A stretch of DNA of 7,797 bases from assembly GCA_949427775.1 (NCBI GenBank), contig CASQEL010000082.1:1-7797 (forward strand), written 5' to 3'. This stretch comes from an uncultured Desulfovibrionaceae bacterium. GTDB taxonomy: Bacteria > Desulfobacterota > Desulfovibrionia > Desulfovibrionales > Desulfovibrionaceae. The position numbers and the translations under genes were made by a program. Shown here one piece after another: positions 5,107 to 7,797 of the stretch. How positions within the stretch are numbered: position 1 is the first letter of the stretch; each line of letters begins with the position of its first letter. The notes below the pieces were generated by a model, which saw only the letters and a program-made list of their open reading frames with translations, was not told where the DNA came from and made no database searches.

Positions 5107-6868
5107 TCCTCAGACCTCCCGCGTGCTGCATGTGGATCTGAACAGCGGCAAGGCCACGGTCATCAATTTCGACGACCGCGCCCGTCATCTCGGCGGCAGC
5201 GGTCTGGCCGCCGCGTTGTATCAGGCCTACGGCAATCCCGAAGCCCCCTGCGACGATCCCGAAGAACCGCTGATTTTCGCCATCGGTCCGCTGACCGGCC
5301 TGTTCCCGGTCATGACCAAGACCGTTTGCGGTTTTCGTTCCCCCCACACCGGACAGTGGGCCGAAAGCCACGCCGGGGGACGCCTGGGCCTGTCCCTGCG
5401 TTTCGCGGGCTATGACGCGCTGATGATCACCGGGCGCGCGCCCGGCCTGTCGGCCCTGCTGGTGGGGTCGCGCGAGATAGACATCCGCGACGTGCACTAT
5501 CTGAAGGGACGGGGCGTGTTCGGCACGGGGCGCGAGCTGCGGCGGTTGGGGCGCGGCGCGTCCGGACACCGGGCCACCCTGCGCATCGGCCCGGCCGGAG
5601 AAAACGGCGTCACCTACGCCTGCATCAACGTGGACTCCTTCCGCCACTTCGGCCGCCTGGGGTCCGGGGCCGTCATGGGCGGCAAGAATCTCAAGGGCAT
5701 CGTGGTGCAGGGGGACGGCTCCTATCCCCTGCCCGGCGATCCGAAGACCCTGGCCAAACTGTACAAGGACATCTTCACCGAAGTCACCGAAACGACGATG
5801 ATGAAGAAGTACCACGACCTGGGCACGCCGGAGAACCTGGAGCCCCTCAACGCCATGCGCGCCCTGCCCTGGCGCAATCTTCAGGCCACGTCCGACCCCG
5901 GCATACGCACGGTGACGGGCGAGTACATCGCCGAAAACTTCCTGTTGCGCAAATCCGCTTGCGCGGGCTGTCCGGTGGGCTGCATCCACATCGCCAACCT
6001 GCGCCGGCAGTTCGGCGACGACCATGAATACCTCTACAAGCAGGTGTCCTACGACTACGAGCTGATCTACGCTCAGGGAACCATGCTGGGTCTGAGCGAT
6101 CCGCAGGAGATTCTGCCCATTCTGGACGAGACGGAATCCTGCGGTCTGGATTCCATGACTACCGGCGTGGCCCTGGCCTGGGCCACCGAGGCGCTGGAAA
6201 AAGGCGTCATCAGCGAGGCCGAAACGCTGGTCCCCCTGCGTTTCGGAGAAAAGGCGGGATACCTGGAAGCCGTGCGTCACATCACCAACGGCAGCAACGA
6301 GTTCTGGCGCGCGCTGGCCCGCGGGACCATGGCCGCGGCCAGACAGTACGGCGGCGAGGATTTCGCCTGCGTGCTGGGCGGGCAGGAAATGGCGGGATAC
6401 GCCACGGGCGAAGCCTATTACGTCTCCCATGCGCTGGGATTCCGGCACAGCCACCTGGATTCCGGCGGTTATTCCTACGACCAGAGCGACAAGGCCAAAG
6501 ATCCGGACAAGACCGTGGATTTTCTGGTGAAGGACGAACACGGCCGCGTGCTGCTGAACTGCATGGTCGGCTGCATGTTCGCGCGCAAGGTCTATTCGGC
6601 GCCGCGCATGCAGGAGGCGCTGCGGACCGCCGGTTTCAAGAGCGCGGCCGACAATCTGGAGGCCGCCGGGACGGCGGCGCAGCGCTTGCGCTGGAAATTG
6701 AAGTTCGCCACGGGCTTTGTGCCGGAAGAACAGCCCATTCCCAAGCGTTTTCTGGAAGTGGTCAACTGGAAGGGCCGGACCGACGCCGCCTATCTGGAAG
6801 CGTTGCGCGCGGCCTACACTCGGGCTCTGCGGCGGATGGCGGAAGACGGGAACACGTCTGAAGGCTGA
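5096..6868 (+). CDS. Aldehyde:ferredoxin oxidoreductase-family tungsto/molybdopterin enzyme
   Basis: Predicted catalytic subunit with a bis-pterin tungsten (or molybdenum) site and one [4Fe-4S] cluster; characterised relatives oxidise aldehydes to acids with ferredoxin. The 590-aa length is typical (about 600). Family motifs in order: GGSG (33-36), SHAGGRLG (91-98) followed by FAGYDALMITGRA, GPAGENGV (165-172), and the pterin-binding stretch GRLGSGAVMGGKNLKG (186-201). The cluster ligands are C289-x2-C292-x3-C296, with a distal fourth ligand at C489 or C493. A YE motif at E322 and histidines H451/H453 lie where the family has catalytic Glu and His. The start ATG 5096 has an excellent AGGAGG site 6 nt upstream and overlaps the polyferredoxin gene; the open frame continues upstream but lacks AOR sequence there. 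The substrate cannot be told from sequence. It may be nearer the uncharacterised YdhV-like branch than the hyperthermophile AORs. A long antisense frame over it is a shadow. Confidence 0.93.
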   Translation: MLIDPQTSRVLHVDLNSGKATVINFDDRARHLGGSGLAAALYQAYGNPEAPCDDPEEPLIFAIGPLTGLFPVMTKTVCGFRSPHTGQWAESHAGGRLGLSLRFAGYDALMITGRAPGLSALLVGSREIDIRDVHYLKGRGVFGTGRELRRLGRGASGHRATLRIGPAGENGVTYACINVDSFRHFGRLGSGAVMGGKNLKGIVVQGDGSYPLPGDPKTLAKLYKDIFTEVTETTMMKKYHDLGTPENLEPLNAMRALPWRNLQATSDPGIRTVTGEYIAENFLLRKSACAGCPVGCIHIANLRRQFGDDHEYLYKQVSYDYELIYAQGTMLGLSDPQEILPILDETESCGLDSMTTGVALAWATEALEKGVISEAETLVPLRFGEKAGYLEAVRHITNGSNEFWRALARGTMAAARQYGGEDFACVLGGQEMAGYATGEAYYVSHALGFRHSHLDSGGYSYDQSDKAKDPDKTVDFLVKDEHGRVLLNCMVGCMFARKVYSAPRMQEALRTAGFKSAADNLEAAGTAAQRLRWKLKFATGFVPEEQPIPKRFLEVVNWKGRTDAAYLEALRAAYTRALRRMAEDGNTSEG

Positions 6869-7081
6869 AAGCCCGCGCGGGCGGTCCGCCGCCGCGACCG
6901 TCTCCGCCGGACCGGCGCGCGCCGAAAACGCGGCGACTGTCCGGCGGGGATGTGCGCACAGCCTCCCGTCGCGGAATGCGCATGGACGGGCCGCGAACGG
7001 CCGGGGCCGGCGTGACATGCCCCGAAAACGGCGGGCTTTTGCCGCCGGGCGGGCCGGATACGGCTTGTGCCCGGCCTGTGT

Positions 7082-7109
7082 TTGGTGCATACTGAAGACC
7101 ATATATAAG
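7082..7109 (+). promoter_or_regulatory. Candidate promoter for the GAF-domain gene
   Basis: TTGGTG (7082-7087) and TATAAG (7104-7109) are 16 nt apart, matching the sigma70 boxes at 4/6 each; the AT-rich core ATATATAAGATTT stands out against the GC-rich gap. Transcription would start near 7116, giving a leader of about 78 nt. A -24/-12 sigma54 arrangement was looked for and is absent. Confidence 0.4.
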
Positions 7110-7149
7110 ATTTCGGCTCCTGCAAAAATAAACAGCCGCGCGGGAAACG

Positions 7150-7165
7150 GCGTCCGTGCGGACGC
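7150..7165 (+). repeat. 7-bp inverted repeat in the GAF gene leader
   Basis: GCGTCCG (7150-7156) and CGGACGC (7159-7165) are perfect inverted copies with only TG between them. In RNA this would form a short G-C-rich hairpin ending 13 nt before the AAAGGAG ribosome site, so it could influence translation or mRNA stability. In a GC-rich genome a repeat of this size can also be chance. Confidence 0.35.
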
Positions 7166-7193
7166 GGCGTTCCGGCGCAAAGGAGTATATACC

Positions 7194-7748
7194 ATGGCCC
7201 AGGATTATTTCCGCGCCTTGCGCGATGTGGTGCTTGTGATCAGCTCCAGCCTCGAACCCAAGGAGGTGCTGCATAAAATCACCGAGGAAACCGCCAAAAC
7301 CATGGGCTGCAAAGCCAGCACCATCCGACTGTTGGATCGTACCGGGCGTTTTCTGCTGCCCAGCGCCGCCTACGGCCTGTCCTCCACCTACATGCGCAAG
7401 GGCCCCGTGGAGGTCAAACGTAGCGGCATGGACGGCGAAGTTCTGAGCGGCAAGGTCATTCACATGCGCGACGCCGCGGCCGACGGGCGCTTCCAGTATC
7501 CCGAATCCGCCAAGGCCGAGGGACTGGTGTCCGTGCTGTCGGCCCCGCTCATGGTGGACGACAAGGCTATCGGCCTGATGCGCGTCTACTCCGCCGAAGA
7601 ACGCGACTTCTCCCCGGACGAGGAAAGCTTTATGAGAGCCGTGGCCGCCGTGTCGGCCATCGCCATTGAAAACGCCCGTCTGCACGACGAGCTGCGCAAC
7701 AATTACGAACTGATGACCAAGCACACCTATCAGGTCTTTGAAGACTAG
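7194..7748 (+). CDS. Stand-alone GAF-domain protein
   Basis: A 184-aa soluble protein made almost entirely of one GAF domain (about residues 15-165) with no output domain. After an N-terminal helix (VVLVISSSLEPKEVLHKI) come KASTIRLLDRTGRFL (40-54), AAYGLSSTYM, the central GEVLSGKVIHMRD (81-93), VLSAPLMVDDKAIGLMRVYS (114-133) and the closing helix DEESFMRAVAAVSAIAIENA (142-161). A short polar helix to VFED ends the protein. GAF domains bind small ligands such as cyclic nucleotides, tetrapyrroles or iron/NO, or serve as dimerisation modules; I see no Cys or His pair that fixes the ligand. C39 is the only cysteine. The start ATG 7194 is set by AAAGGAG (7179-7185) 8 nt upstream. It seems to be its own unit, with its own promoter candidate. 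A methionine sulfoxide reductase (fRMsr-type GAF) is unlikely because that family needs several conserved cysteines. Confidence 0.9.
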   Translation: MAQDYFRALRDVVLVISSSLEPKEVLHKITEETAKTMGCKASTIRLLDRTGRFLLPSAAYGLSSTYMRKGPVEVKRSGMDGEVLSGKVIHMRDAAADGRFQYPESAKAEGLVSVLSAPLMVDDKAIGLMRVYSAEERDFSPDEESFMRAVAAVSAIAIENARLHDELRNNYELMTKHTYQVFED

Positions 7749-7781
7749 TACACAGAAACATCTAAAGTTTCTGTGTACTAG
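7745..7781 (+). terminator. Perfect 15-bp hairpin over the GAF gene stop codon (terminator or inserted inverted repeat)
   Basis: CTAGTACACAGAAAC (7745-7759) and GTTTCTGTGTACTAG (7767-7781) are exact inverted copies with a 7-nt loop (ATCTAAA). The TAG stop of the GAF gene (7746-7748) is inside the left arm. The element is AT-rich in a GC-rich region. It is placed like a terminator, but the 16 nt that follow (CCGCC...) contain no T-run, so it is not a standard intrinsic terminator. An mRNA 3'-end stabilising stem or the hairpin of a small mobile repeat are alternatives. The mirrored TAG at 7779-7781 is in frame with the first, so read-through would add just ten residues. Confidence 0.6.
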
Positions 7782-7797
7782 CCGCCATGCGAGAGCA

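Larger units (their letters stand above)
6869..7193 (+). other. 325-nt gap between the AOR gene and the GAF gene, no gene seen
   Basis: The first two thirds are very GC-rich and full of short self-complementary stretches. Three nt after the AOR stop, GCCCGCGCGGGC (6871-6882) is a perfect 12-bp palindrome, followed by GGCGG-T-CCGCC. CGGCGG (7029-7034) pairs with CCGCCG (7042-7047). None has a T-run after it. The open frames through the gap on both strands have no family features or ribosome sites and are compositional artefacts. The last 110 nt become more AT-rich and hold the promoter candidate for the GAF gene. Confidence 0.55.

Noticed and set aside
6871..6882. GCCCGCGCGGGC as the AOR terminator
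   Set aside because: Perfect palindrome just after the stop, but no T-run follows and such GC palindromes are frequent in this composition.
7029..7047. CGGCGG/CCGCCG stem as an intrinsic terminator
   Set aside because: The T residues are in the loop, not after the stem.
7082..7100. Sigma54 (-24/-12) promoter before the GAF gene
   Set aside because: A GG doublet is present but no GC at the required distance downstream.
4883..7195. 770-codon open frame on the minus strand over the AOR gene
   Set aside because: Antisense to the AOR gene with full family motifs; the product is compositionally biased and has no recognisable domain. High GC removes stop codons.

Overview
The window is GC-rich and densely coding. 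It looks like a chromosomal segment of an anaerobic delta-proteobacterium, most probably a Desulfovibrio-like sulfate reducer (Desulfovibrionaceae). This placement is inference. It rests on high GC, a type 1B (NAD-linked, PyrK-dependent) dihydroorotate dehydrogenase, an aldehyde:ferredoxin oxidoreductase-family enzyme with its own polyferredoxin, and the style of the proteins. No rRNA, tRNA or other taxonomic marker is present.

Left third (1-2456, minus strand): the structural genes of a nickel urease in the order ureA, ureB, ureC. They are transcribed leftwards, and ureC runs off the left edge after 501 codons. All nickel ligands and the carbamylated lysine are present in the visible part of UreC. 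ureA and ureB are 15 nt apart. ureB and ureC are separated by an unusual 220-nt non-coding gap that carries a perfect 9-bp hairpin. No accessory gene (ureD/E/F/G) is visible; if present they lie outside the window.

Divergent intergenic region (2457-2736): a strongly AT-rich stretch next to ureA with candidate leftward promoters and an imperfect palindrome, an A7T8 tract, and a good sigma70-type promoter (TTGACC-17-TACACT) reading right into pyrK.

Middle (2737-4475, plus strand): pyrK and pyrD, the electron-transfer and catalytic subunits of dihydroorotate dehydrogenase 1B, 8 nt apart and clearly one operon. PyrD oxidises dihydroorotate to orotate, and PyrK passes the electrons through FMN, [2Fe-2S] and FAD to NAD+.

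Right part (4476-7797, plus strand): after a 172-nt structured gap comes a translationally coupled pair, a 152-aa protein with four [4Fe-4S] motifs followed by a 590-aa AOR-family tungsto/molybdopterin oxidoreductase, overlapping by 11 nt. The small protein is the likely electron partner of the AOR; the substrate is unknown. After a 325-nt gap without a convincing gene, a stand-alone 184-aa GAF-domain protein has its own promoter candidate and a strong ribosome binding site. Its stop codon lies inside a perfect 15-bp AT-rich inverted repeat that ends the transcription unit or marks an inserted repeat. The most interesting items are this hairpin, the AOR/polyferredoxin pair with a palindrome ahead of it, and the split urease operon. 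I see no CRISPR array, transposase or phage gene.
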